From: Syntrophothermus sp. UBA1445
GTDB lineage: Bacteria; Bacillota; Syntrophomonadia; Syntrophomonadales; DTU052
DNA length: 5,031 bases
Reading direction: 5' to 3'
Assembly: GCA_002329495.1 (NCBI GenBank)
Contig: DCTH01000164.1
Span: 4,264-9,294, forward strand
Made by a program: the position numbers and the translations under genes
Notes under the pieces: generated by a model
What the model saw: the letters and a program-made list of their open reading frames with translations, nothing else
Database searches by the model: none
What the model was told of the DNA's origin: nothing
In this document: one piece after another, positions 1 through 5,031 of the stretch
Layout of the letters: each line of letters starts with the position of its first letter
Numbering within the stretch: position 1 is the stretch's first letter

Positions 1-138
1 CGGCAGTCAATCGACGCCGCTGTCAAAGGGATACCCTTAGTCGAGGCAGCCAGAGAACACCCGGAATTAAAGGCCGCGGTTGATGCCTGGGGTGTTATGG
101 ATGAAGAAGAAGCGGGGCTTTTTGAGATCAAAGGCTAG
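1..138 (+). CDS. C-terminal end of a RuBisCO large-chain superfamily protein (probably RuBisCO-like), partial
   Basis: Frame 1 is open from the left edge to a TAG at 136-138 and gives 45 residues. The segment RQSIDAAVKGIPLVEAAREH followed by PELKAAVDAWG closely matches the C-terminal helix region of RuBisCO form III and form IV (RuBisCO-like) large chains, which typically read RQA.DA...GIPLEE.A..HPEL..A...WG. The catalytic lysines and metal ligands lie upstream of the window, so carboxylase and enolase/isomerase types cannot be separated here. A RuBisCO-like protein is preferred because the gene is followed by a phosphatase and PEP-hydrolase-like genes rather than by Calvin-cycle genes or a small subunit. 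The stop codon is only 17 nt from the next start and a strong ribosome binding site sits in the gap, so the two genes are almost certainly cotranscribed. Superfamily assignment is fairly secure; subtype is an inference. Confidence 0.7.
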   Translation, partial: RQSIDAAVKGIPLVEAAREHPELKAAVDAWGVMDEEEAGLFEIKG

Positions 139-141
139 ATG

Positions 142-149
142 AAGGAGGT
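142..149 (+). promoter_or_regulatory. Ribosome binding site of the first TIM-barrel gene
   Basis: AAGGAGGT is a near-perfect complement of the 16S rRNA 3' end, 6 nt before the ATG at 156. It fixes this start and predicts efficient translation. It lies in the short gap after the stop of the RuBisCO-superfamily gene, leaving no room for a separate promoter. Confidence 0.85.
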
Positions 150-155
150 AATCTT

Positions 156-1004
156 ATGGCAAAACAGTACACTCGTGAGGAAGTAAAGTCACGGCTGCAG
201 ACTGAAATCAGCAATGGGAGACCTATCATCATTGCCGGTGCTGGAACCGGTATATCCGGCAAATTCTCGGAGCAAGGCGGAGTCGACCTGATCGGGGTTT
301 ACAATTCCGGACTGTTCCGCATGGATGGTAAGGGTTCACTGGCAGGCTTGATGCCTTATGGTGACGCCAACCAGATAGTGATCGATCTGGCTCATCGGGT
401 ATTTCCGGTAATCAAGGAAACTCCCATGATTGCAGGTATCTGCGGAACCGACCCTACCAGGGAAATGCGTCCCTACTTCCAACACCTGCAGCACCTCGGA
501 TTCTCAGCCATCATGAACTTCCCTACCGTGGGTCTGATTGACGGTCGGTTCCGTCAGGAGTTGGAGGACACCGGTATGGGATACTCGGTGGAAATCGAGA
601 CCCTGAAGATCGGGAAAGAGCTGGGGTTGTTTACCCTGGGATATGCTTTCAACGTTGAAGAGGCCAAGCTGGTTGGTCAAGCCCAACTGGATGTCTTGAT
701 ATGCCATATGGGTCTGACCGCCGGTGGTTCTATCGGATCAAAGTATGCTGAGAACAAGCTTACCCTGGAGAGGTCAGCCGATCTGATCAATGAGATGACC
801 GCGGCGGCTCGCAGCGGGTACAAGGATATCATGATCTTTGCCCATGGCGGACCGATAGCCTATCCTGAAGATACCCGCTACATTTATGAGCACACTGAAG
901 CAGTCGGATTCCTGGGAGCTTCCAGTATTGAACGCATTCCCATCGAAGTACCGCTCAAAGAAGCCTGTCAACAGTTTAAGAAGATTCCCATTAAAAAGAA
1001 GTAG
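156..1004 (+). CDS. PEP_hydrolase-family TIM-barrel protein (COG5564 type), canonical copy 'TIM-A'
   Basis: This 282-residue soluble protein has no signal peptide or membrane segment and has the usual length for the family (PF09370, 'phosphoenolpyruvate hydrolase family' or TIM-barrel signal transduction protein). The family has a TIM-barrel fold related to PEP mutase-like enzymes and to the C-terminal half of plant Tm-1. Visible conserved blocks in order: GAGTGISGK (28-36, after strand 1), YNSG (49-52), GLMPYGDAN (64-72), GICGTDP (94-100), NFPTVGLIDGRFRQ (121-134), TGMGYSVEIE (139-148), HMGLTAGGSIGS (184-195), HGGPI (230-234) and GASSIER (254-260). These fit the common form of the family throughout, so it is probably an active enzyme or ligand-binding barrel. 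The reaction is not established for most members; PEP hydrolysis is a family label and not evidence for this protein. It sits between the RuBisCO-superfamily gene and comB, and a divergent paralogue lies at 3225-4058. The C terminus is lysine-rich (FKKIPIKKK). Family assignment is confident, specific function is not. Confidence 0.88.
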   Translation: MAKQYTREEVKSRLQTEISNGRPIIIAGAGTGISGKFSEQGGVDLIGVYNSGLFRMDGKGSLAGLMPYGDANQIVIDLAHRVFPVIKETPMIAGICGTDPTREMRPYFQHLQHLGFSAIMNFPTVGLIDGRFRQELEDTGMGYSVEIETLKIGKELGLFTLGYAFNVEEAKLVGQAQLDVLICHMGLTAGGSIGSKYAENKLTLERSADLINEMTAAARSGYKDIMIFAHGGPIAYPEDTRYIYEHTEAVGFLGASSIERIPIEVPLKEACQQFKKIPIKKK

Positions 1005-1011
1005 TTTTTCA

Positions 1012-1043
1012 TCTCCCTGCTGTTTGCTCAAACAGCAGGGAGA
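1012..1043 (+). terminator. Perfect 14-bp intercistronic hairpin (terminator or attenuator)
   Basis: The left arm TCTCCCTGCTGTTT (1012-1025) and right arm AAACAGCAGGGAGA (1030-1043) are exact inverted repeats around the loop GCTC. The following bases, ACTTTAATTT, are T-rich but not a clean T run, so termination may be partial. It occupies the gap between the TIM-A stop (1002-1004) and the comB start (1065). Possible roles are partial termination, attenuation, or 3'-end protection of the upstream mRNA. The right arm shares 11 bases (CAGCAGGGAGA) with the terminator after TIM-B. Confidence 0.75.
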
Positions 1044-1064
1044 ACTTTAATTTACAGGCGGGGA

Positions 1065-1865
1065 ATGCTGAAATCAATGCCAACACTGATAGATGTCGAT
1101 ACTGCTCTGTCATTACGGGATTATTCCCCTGATTCTGATAACACGGTCTGTCTGGTAATCGATGTTATCAGGGCCAGCAGCACCATCGTTTCACTCCTGG
1201 ATGCTGGCTGTCGCCGGGTCTATACCCTGGCCAGTGCGGAACAAGCACGACAGTTGGGCTGGGAAAGACAGATGATTACCAGCGGTGAGTGGCAGGGGCG
1301 CAAACTGCCAGGTTTTGATATGGATAACTCACCGGCAGAGGCCAGGCGGTATCCGGTTAAAGACAGAGATGTGGCGTTGTGTACCAGTAACGGCACGCGG
1401 GTGATAGACAAGGCCAAGGACAGTGTAAACCTGTTTATCGCCAGCCTCTTAAATGCACGATCCTGTGCCCGGGCTGGTCTGGTAACCGCAAAGACCGCGG
1501 CTTGTGGGATAACCATTGTCTGTGCGGGGCAGTACGGAAAATTTGTGCTGGATGATGCCTACTGCGCCGGGCACCTGCTGCAAGAGATGGAAAACCTGGC
1601 GGGGAATCTGGGGATTAAGCTCAGGTTATCCGATGCATCCCGGGCGGCGAGGGCCCTGCTCATCGCCTACCCTGATGCGCGGACCGCCTTTACGGAATCG
1701 GCCAGTGGGCAAGTCCTGCTGGGATACGGGGGAACAGAGGATTTTGAGTGTTGTCTGCAAATCAACACCTCGCGAGTAGTTCCGTATATGCGACTGGATG
1801 ACGACTTGATTTGGTTTGCAAACTGGGAGACAGAAATACCAAACCAAAGGAGGGAAAACAATTGA
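1065..1865 (+). CDS. comB: ComB-family 2-phosphosulfolactate phosphatase-like protein
   Basis: This 266-residue cytosolic protein is of typical ComB length. The ComB family uses Mg2+ to dephosphorylate (R)-2-phospho-3-sulfolactate in coenzyme M synthesis; the archaeal enzyme is also reported to accept phosphate monoesters of other 2-hydroxy acids. Recognisable blocks are VIDVIRASSTI (31-41), SGEWQGRKLPGFDMDNSP (73-90), CTSNGTR (106-112), SLLNARSCA (127-135) and VCAGQYGKFVLDDAYCAG (152-169), with acidic residues where the family has its likely metal and phosphate site. No comA, comC or other coenzyme M gene is seen in the window, so the physiological substrate is probably another phosphorylated hydroxy acid, perhaps a product of the neighbouring RuBisCO-superfamily or TIM-barrel proteins (inference). 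The start is uncertain: ATG 1065 follows AGGCGGGG (1056-1063), but ATG 1077 (codon 5) is also possible. The stop overlaps the next start by 4 nt, suggesting coupled translation. Confidence 0.85.
   Translation: MLKSMPTLIDVDTALSLRDYSPDSDNTVCLVIDVIRASSTIVSLLDAGCRRVYTLASAEQARQLGWERQMITSGEWQGRKLPGFDMDNSPAEARRYPVKDRDVALCTSNGTRVIDKAKDSVNLFIASLLNARSCARAGLVTAKTAACGITIVCAGQYGKFVLDDAYCAGHLLQEMENLAGNLGIKLRLSDASRAARALLIAYPDARTAFTESASGQVLLGYGGTEDFECCLQINTSRVVPYMRLDDDLIWFANWETEIPNQRRENN
1849..1854 (+). promoter_or_regulatory. Ribosome binding site deciding the TTG start of the Tm-1-like gene
   Basis: GGAGGG lies inside the last codons of comB, 7 nt before TTG 1862. It supports TTG 1862 over the in-frame upstream TTG at 1811, which has no comparable site and would add 17 residues (VCKLGDRNTKPKEGKQ and neighbours) not expected in the family. 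The conserved N terminus AKQILVAGILDTKG begins directly after TTG 1862. Confidence 0.8.
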
Positions 1866-3202
1866 CAGCTAAACAGATTTTAGTGGCGGGCATCCTGGAT
1901 ACCAAAGGAGAGGAGATCAAGTTCCTGGCGGAGCGGGTCAAAGCTGCCGGAGGCAACCCAATCATATTGGAGCTGAGTGTGGGCCACGAAGTGGGATGGG
2001 CTGATATCGGCCTGAGCGAGGTAGTCGGCAAGGTTGGCAAGACGAAGGAAGACATCTTTGCCCTGGACCGCAAAGGTGCCTCCGATCTGGTTACCGAAGG
2101 AGCCATTAAGCTGGTCAATGAAATGCTATCAGCTGGAAAGGTAGATGGGATCATTGCCTATGGTGGTTCGATGGGAGCCAGTATTGCCACCAGGATCATG
2201 CAGTCACTTCCCGTCGGCTTCCCCAAGTTTATGCTTACCACTATGGCCTCCGGGGATGTGGCTCCCTATGTTGGTACCCGGGACATCTGTATGATATATC
2301 CTATCGCTGAAGCCGGTCTGAACAAGGTCACCCGCGGGATACTCAACAACGCCGCCGGAGCGGTGGTCGGGATGGCCTCGGCCCCCTTCATGGAAGGAAT
2401 CGAGGAGAAGCCGTTGATCGGCTGTATGATGTTCGGGGTTACTACCCCCTGTGTGCTGAAGGCGTCCTCCATAGTCGAAAAGGCCGGCTATGACCTTATG
2501 ATCAACCACGCGGTCGGCAGCGGCGGCCGCTCCATGGAGGAACTGATCCGGGATGGCTATATCACCGGAATGCTGGATATAACCACCCATGAAATTGCCG
2601 ATGAGATGCTCGGCGGGGTGCTGAGTGCAGGGCCGGACCGTATGACTGCCGCTGGAGATATGGGTATTCCCCAGGTGGTATGCCCCGGTGGTCTGGACCT
2701 GATTAACTTCGGACCCAAGAATACAGTCCCCGAAAGACTGCTCAAGGAGACTGACCAGCCCGGACGGGGCCTCTATGAGCACAATCCCACGGTAACCTGT
2801 ATAGGGGTATCTATGGATGAGATCTACCGGATAGGCGAACATATGGCTGAAAAGCTGAACGCCGCCAAGGGGCCCAGCGTACTCTGTGTACCTATGCAAG
2901 GCTGGGGAGCCTGTGACCTGGCTACACCAGATATAGAACTGGGTTGGGCAGGACCCGGGGCGGGACCGGTTTGGGCCGCTGATGAGCAGAATCCCAAGTG
3001 GTCACGCCGCTCTGTACGATATGTGCAGGCACTCAAAGCCAAAATTGATCCCAACAAGGATAACCTGGAGGTCATATTGGTCGATAAACACATGAATGAC
3101 CCCGTATTCGCAGAGTTAATCGCCACGCTGCTCCTGGAGATGCTGGACGGCAAGTGGAAAAAGGGAAGCAAGTCTGATCTGCCATATGTGATTCCGTTTT
3201 AA
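1862..3202 (+). CDS. Tm-1-like ATP-binding protein (UPF0261/COG5441 family)
   Basis: With the TTG start this is 446 residues, slightly longer than the ~400 usual for bacterial UPF0261 proteins. Family blocks: VAGILDTKGEE (8-18), AYGGSMGASIAT (99-110), LPVGFPKFMLTTMASGDVAP (116-135) with YVGTRDI (136-142), NNAAGAVVGMASA (162-174), DITTHEIADEMLGG (239-252), GPDRMTAAGDMGIPQVV (257-273), PGGLDLINFG (275-284), HNPTVT (307-312) and HMNDPVFAEL (410-419). The N-terminal half of plant Tm-1 belongs to this family and has an ATP-binding fold; no enzymatic reaction is firmly known. In Tm-1 this domain is fused to a PEP_hydrolase-type TIM barrel, and here it is flanked by two such barrels. The stop of comB and this TTG start overlap as TTGA (1862-1865). 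The C-terminal third has an unusual Gly/Pro/Trp-rich stretch, GWAGPGAGPVW (361-371), where ordinary members are less glycine-rich. The likely role is an ATP-dependent partner or kinase-like step; this is inference. Confidence 0.88.
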   Translation: MTAKQILVAGILDTKGEEIKFLAERVKAAGGNPIILELSVGHEVGWADIGLSEVVGKVGKTKEDIFALDRKGASDLVTEGAIKLVNEMLSAGKVDGIIAYGGSMGASIATRIMQSLPVGFPKFMLTTMASGDVAPYVGTRDICMIYPIAEAGLNKVTRGILNNAAGAVVGMASAPFMEGIEEKPLIGCMMFGVTTPCVLKASSIVEKAGYDLMINHAVGSGGRSMEELIRDGYITGMLDITTHEIADEMLGGVLSAGPDRMTAAGDMGIPQVVCPGGLDLINFGPKNTVPERLLKETDQPGRGLYEHNPTVTCIGVSMDEIYRIGEHMAEKLNAAKGPSVLCVPMQGWGACDLATPDIELGWAGPGAGPVWAADEQNPKWSRRSVRYVQALKAKIDPNKDNLEVILVDKHMNDPVFAELIATLLLEMLDGKWKKGSKSDLPYVIPF

Positions 3203-3211
3203 GAAATAACT

Positions 3212-3217
3212 GGGAGG
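3212..3217 (+). promoter_or_regulatory. Ribosome binding site of the second TIM-barrel gene
   Basis: GGGAGG sits 7 nt before ATG 3225, in a 22-nt gap after the TAA of the Tm-1-like gene. It supports this start and cotranscription of the two genes. Confidence 0.8.
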
Positions 3218-3224
3218 TTTTGAT

Positions 3225-4058
3225 ATGGCAGTACAGTATAAACGCAGCGAAATACTGAACCGCTTGCGTGATCAGGTAAATAAAAACCAGGCGTTGTTGA
3301 TGTTCGGTGCCGGTACCGGCTTAACTGCCAAATGTGCTGACCTTGGTGGGGCTGATATCGTAGCGGTTTATTCTACCGCTATATGGCGTATGATGGGACT
3401 TCCCACCCTCCTGGCCTGGATGCCATATGAGGACTGCAATGCGCGGGTTAAAGAGATGGCCCGGGAGATCATACCGGTGGTCAAAACCGCTCCCTGTATT
3501 GCGGGTATCGGTGCCCATAACCCGGCAGTGAACCTGGATAAGATGATCGACGAGATGATGGCCCTGGGGTTCTCCGGGATCACCAACGAACCCTTCGCTG
3601 GACTCTACGGGGAGTTTTTCGCTAAGCAGCTGGAGTCGGCGGGGATTGGCTTTTCCCGCGAGGTCGAGTTGATAAAAACCGCTCACCAAAAGGATATCTT
3701 CACCGTTGCATGGGCATTTAATGAATCAGAAGCGCGGATAATGGCTGAGGTAGGTGCCGATGTCATAGGGGCTATAATCGGGGTGACCAGCGGCGGTCTC
3801 ACCGGGGCCAAAGAAGTAATGACCCTGGAAAAGGCCACAGCTGAGGTGCAGAAGATATGTCTGGCCGCCCGCTCCGTTAACCCCGATGTCTTCGTGCTGA
3901 CTCATGGCGGCCCCTTTGCCGATGCCCCAACCGCACAGTACTCCATCGCCAACTCCGATGCTGACGGCTATGCCTCCGGTTCCAGCGGAGAACGAACCCC
4001 CACCGAAAATGCGGTGATAGCAATAACCAGGGAGTACAAGGCGATTAAGGTCAAGTAG
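3225..4058 (+). CDS. Divergent PEP_hydrolase-family TIM-barrel protein, second copy 'TIM-B'
   Basis: This 277-residue soluble protein aligns end to end with TIM-A with almost no gaps for the first ~170 residues, so they are paralogues in the same operon region. Shared framework: FGAGTGLTAK (27-36), MPYEDCN (66-72), AGIG..NP (93-100), GFSGITN (115-121), GIGFSREVE (140-148) and THGGPF (226-231). Several family motifs differ: YNSG becomes YSTA (49-52), GTDP becomes AHNP (97-100), NFPTVGLIDG becomes NEPFAGLYGE (121-130), HMGLTAGG becomes IGVTSGG (185-191), and GASSIER becomes SGSSGER (251-257). These loops sit at the C-terminal ends of barrel strands, where TIM barrels bind substrate, so TIM-B probably has another ligand or step than TIM-A. 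It directly follows the Tm-1-like gene, matching the domain order of plant Tm-1, and is the last gene before a strong terminator. Family assignment is confident; the reaction is unknown. Confidence 0.86.
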   Translation: MAVQYKRSEILNRLRDQVNKNQALLMFGAGTGLTAKCADLGGADIVAVYSTAIWRMMGLPTLLAWMPYEDCNARVKEMAREIIPVVKTAPCIAGIGAHNPAVNLDKMIDEMMALGFSGITNEPFAGLYGEFFAKQLESAGIGFSREVELIKTAHQKDIFTVAWAFNESEARIMAEVGADVIGAIIGVTSGGLTGAKEVMTLEKATAEVQKICLAARSVNPDVFVLTHGGPFADAPTAQYSIANSDADGYASGSSGERTPTENAVIAITREYKAIKVK

Positions 4059-4104
4059 GTTTAACGTGGAGATTTACTGGTGAGGCAGGTCCAACCTTGG
4101 GGAA

Positions 4105-4157
4105 GTTGCAGCAGGGAGACCCGGGCCATACGCCTGGTCTCCCTGACAACCTTTTTT
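4105..4157 (+). terminator. Intrinsic terminator of the plus-strand gene set
   Basis: CAGGGAGACC (4112-4121) pairs perfectly with GGTCTCCCTG (4136-4145). GGC/GCC (4124-4126 with 4132-4134) extends the inside, and GTTG/CAAC (4105-4108 with 4147-4150) extends the outside. A run of six T (4152-4157) follows, as in a classical rho-independent terminator for the plus strand. The T run overlaps the stop codon of the convergent abfD gene. On the minus strand no T run follows the hairpin, so it is mainly a plus-strand terminator, though the stem could also stabilise the abfD mRNA end. The intergenic stretch 4059-4104 before it holds no gene. Confidence 0.88.
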
Positions 4158-5031
4158 ACCAATCAATATCCGGATTTTCTCTAATCCCGCAGAGAGTCTC
4201 CGCCAGTTCTTTGCGATGCTGCAGATTAACCAGCCGGGTGATCATGATCCGCTGGGCTTGGGGCGATCCTGCACCATGCATTGACTCAGTAAGGTAACCA
4301 ACTGCAGCTGCTCCCTGAGTAAGATTCTCAATCAGCCTTAACATCCGTTGGCGGTGTTCAACCGGTATGTCAGCTCTGCTGGCGGAGTATTTTTTCACCA
4401 GCGGGCCAATAACCGGGTTTTCAAAATCCTTCTCGGAAGGCATGGTAACAAAGTACCCGCCGGCAATGTCCTGGGCCAACCTGGCGATCTCATACGGGAA
4501 ACGGGTAACGTTTTGTTTACAGATATTGGCCAGCAGTTGATCGATCAAATAGTTGCCGGCAGCAGTCTTTCTGCCCTCAGCTGAACAGGCAATACCACAG
4601 CCGTAAAGAGTCTCATTAAGGTGGCACATTTCCACCAGCTTATCCTTGATATGAGAGGCGTTGGAGGTTCCCTGGTAATCGGCAATCGCTTTGGCAGCAC
4701 CAATAAGGGTATCCCCGACACCTACTTTACACCCGCCATAACTCTGGCGGTGGTAACCAGCAAAACGTTCCACCACCATGGTCGTAAAGTCGATCTCTCC
4801 ATCCATAAAGACTCTTTCCCATGGAACAAAGACATCATTGAAAATAGTCATTACTTCCTGGCCGCCAAAATTAATGTTGCCGATATCCACATTTCCACCC
4901 TCAAGTTTGCGGGTGTCACTGGCCTGCCGGCCATAGACGTAGATCATCCCCGGTGCGGTAATTGGAATCGCAAAACATACGGCCCAGTCCTTTTCATTTT
5001 CCTTCAGGCTGTTGTTGGGCATAACCAGGAT
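4156..5031 (-). CDS. abfD: 4-hydroxybutyryl-CoA dehydratase / vinylacetyl-CoA isomerase, C-terminal part
   Basis: The frame is open from the right edge to a TAA at 4158-4156 and gives 291 residues, about 60% of the ~490-residue family; the start lies outside the window, and the internal ATG at 5022 is not the start. AbfD is a cytosolic FAD and [4Fe-4S] enzyme that dehydrates 4-hydroxybutyryl-CoA to crotonyl-CoA through a radical mechanism, in 4-aminobutyrate and succinate fermentation and in archaeal carbon-fixation cycles. The block YHRQSYGGCKVGVGD contains the cluster-ligand His (codon 4752-4750) and Cys (4731-4729) seven residues apart, with the Tyr and Lys between and after them, equivalent to H292, Y296, C299 and K300 of the Clostridium aminobutyricum enzyme as I recall it. 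ETLYGCGIACSAEG, NVTRFPYEIARLAQDIAGG and TESMHGAGSPQAQR are also family hallmarks. The ligand pair argues against a flavin-only HpaB-type hydroxylase. The other two cysteine ligands would lie outside the window. A loop near ENPVIGPLVKKY seems about 8 residues shorter than in C. aminobutyricum. It is convergent with the operon, so separately transcribed. Confidence 0.92.
   Translation of the reverse strand: MLVMPNNSLKENEKDWAVCFAIPITAPGMIYVYGRQASDTRKLEGGNVDIGNINFGGQEVMTIFNDVFVPWERVFMDGEIDFTTMVVERFAGYHRQSYGGCKVGVGDTLIGAAKAIADYQGTSNASHIKDKLVEMCHLNETLYGCGIACSAEGRKTAAGNYLIDQLLANICKQNVTRFPYEIARLAQDIAGGYFVTMPSEKDFENPVIGPLVKKYSASRADIPVEHRQRMLRLIENLTQGAAAVGYLTESMHGAGSPQAQRIMITRLVNLQHRKELAETLCGIRENPDIDW

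Noticed and set aside
774..1031. Minus-strand open frame running through the hairpin into TIM-A
   Set aside because: It is antisense to the conserved TIM-A gene and its 5' end is made from the hairpin sequence; no domain is recognisable.
1051..1056. TTTACA as a -35 box of an internal promoter before comB
   Set aside because: No -10-like sequence is found about 17 nt downstream, which would already be inside comB, so a promoter here is not supported.
1811..1861. Upstream TTG start for the Tm-1-like protein
   Set aside because: It has no ribosome binding site, adds non-conserved residues and overlaps comB deeply; TTG 1862 has GGAGGG at the right distance and begins at the conserved N terminus.
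2204..2899. Long minus-strand open frame (231 codons) opposite the Tm-1-like gene
   Set aside because: It lies wholly antisense to a well-supported conserved gene, its translation resembles no family I recognise, and long antisense frames are expected in GC-moderate coding DNA.
4097..4584. Plus-strand open frames opposite abfD (4097-4297 and 4348-4584)
   Set aside because: They are antisense to a strongly conserved dehydratase, the first begins inside the terminator region, and neither shows a recognisable domain.
1..5031. tRNA, rRNA, CRISPR array, insertion sequence or attachment site
   Set aside because: No cloverleaf, repeat-spacer pattern, transposase gene or terminal inverted repeats were seen. 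The window is almost wholly coding; the only notable inverted repeats are the two terminator-like hairpins.

Overview
The window looks like part of a bacterial chromosome of moderate GC (roughly 50-55% by eye). Genes are tightly packed, with strong AGGAGG-type ribosome binding sites, a TTG start and intrinsic-terminator hairpins. A gene closely resembling clostridial 4-hydroxybutyryl-CoA dehydratase lies at the right end. Together these suggest an anaerobic, possibly syntrophic, Firmicute of the Clostridia type. This is an inference from style and gene content; no rRNA or other taxonomic marker is present.

Layout. Positions 1-4058 hold five co-directional plus-strand genes: (1) the last 45 codons of a RuBisCO large-chain superfamily protein, probably a RuBisCO-like protein; (2) a TIM-barrel protein of the PEP_hydrolase/COG5564 family (156-1004, 'TIM-A'); (3) a ComB-family 2-phosphosulfolactate phosphatase-like protein (1065-1865); (4) a Tm-1-like ATP-binding UPF0261/COG5441 protein (1862-3202, TTG start overlapping the comB stop); (5) a second, divergent PEP_hydrolase-family TIM barrel (3225-4058, 'TIM-B'). 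A perfect 14-bp hairpin lies between genes 2 and 3 and may split the set into two expression units. A strong intrinsic terminator (about 4105-4157) closes the set. Convergent to it on the minus strand (4156-5031, running off the right edge) is the C-terminal ~60% of a 4-hydroxybutyryl-CoA dehydratase (AbfD) that keeps the His and Cys iron-sulfur ligands expected in this part of the protein.

How the genes may work together. The combination of a RuBisCO-superfamily protein, two PEP-hydrolase/mutase-like TIM barrels, a Mg-dependent phosphatase of the 2-hydroxyacid-phosphate type and a Tm-1-type ATP-binding protein suggests a pathway on a phosphorylated small molecule, with carboxylation- or enolization-type chemistry and a dephosphorylation step. 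It resembles in outline the methionine salvage arrangement of a RuBisCO-like enolase followed by a phosphatase, but uses different protein families. I know of no characterised pathway with this exact gene set, and the substrate cannot be read from the sequence. The Tm-1 and TIM-barrel genes correspond to the two halves of the plant Tm-1 virus-resistance protein, where they are fused, which supports a physical or functional partnership.
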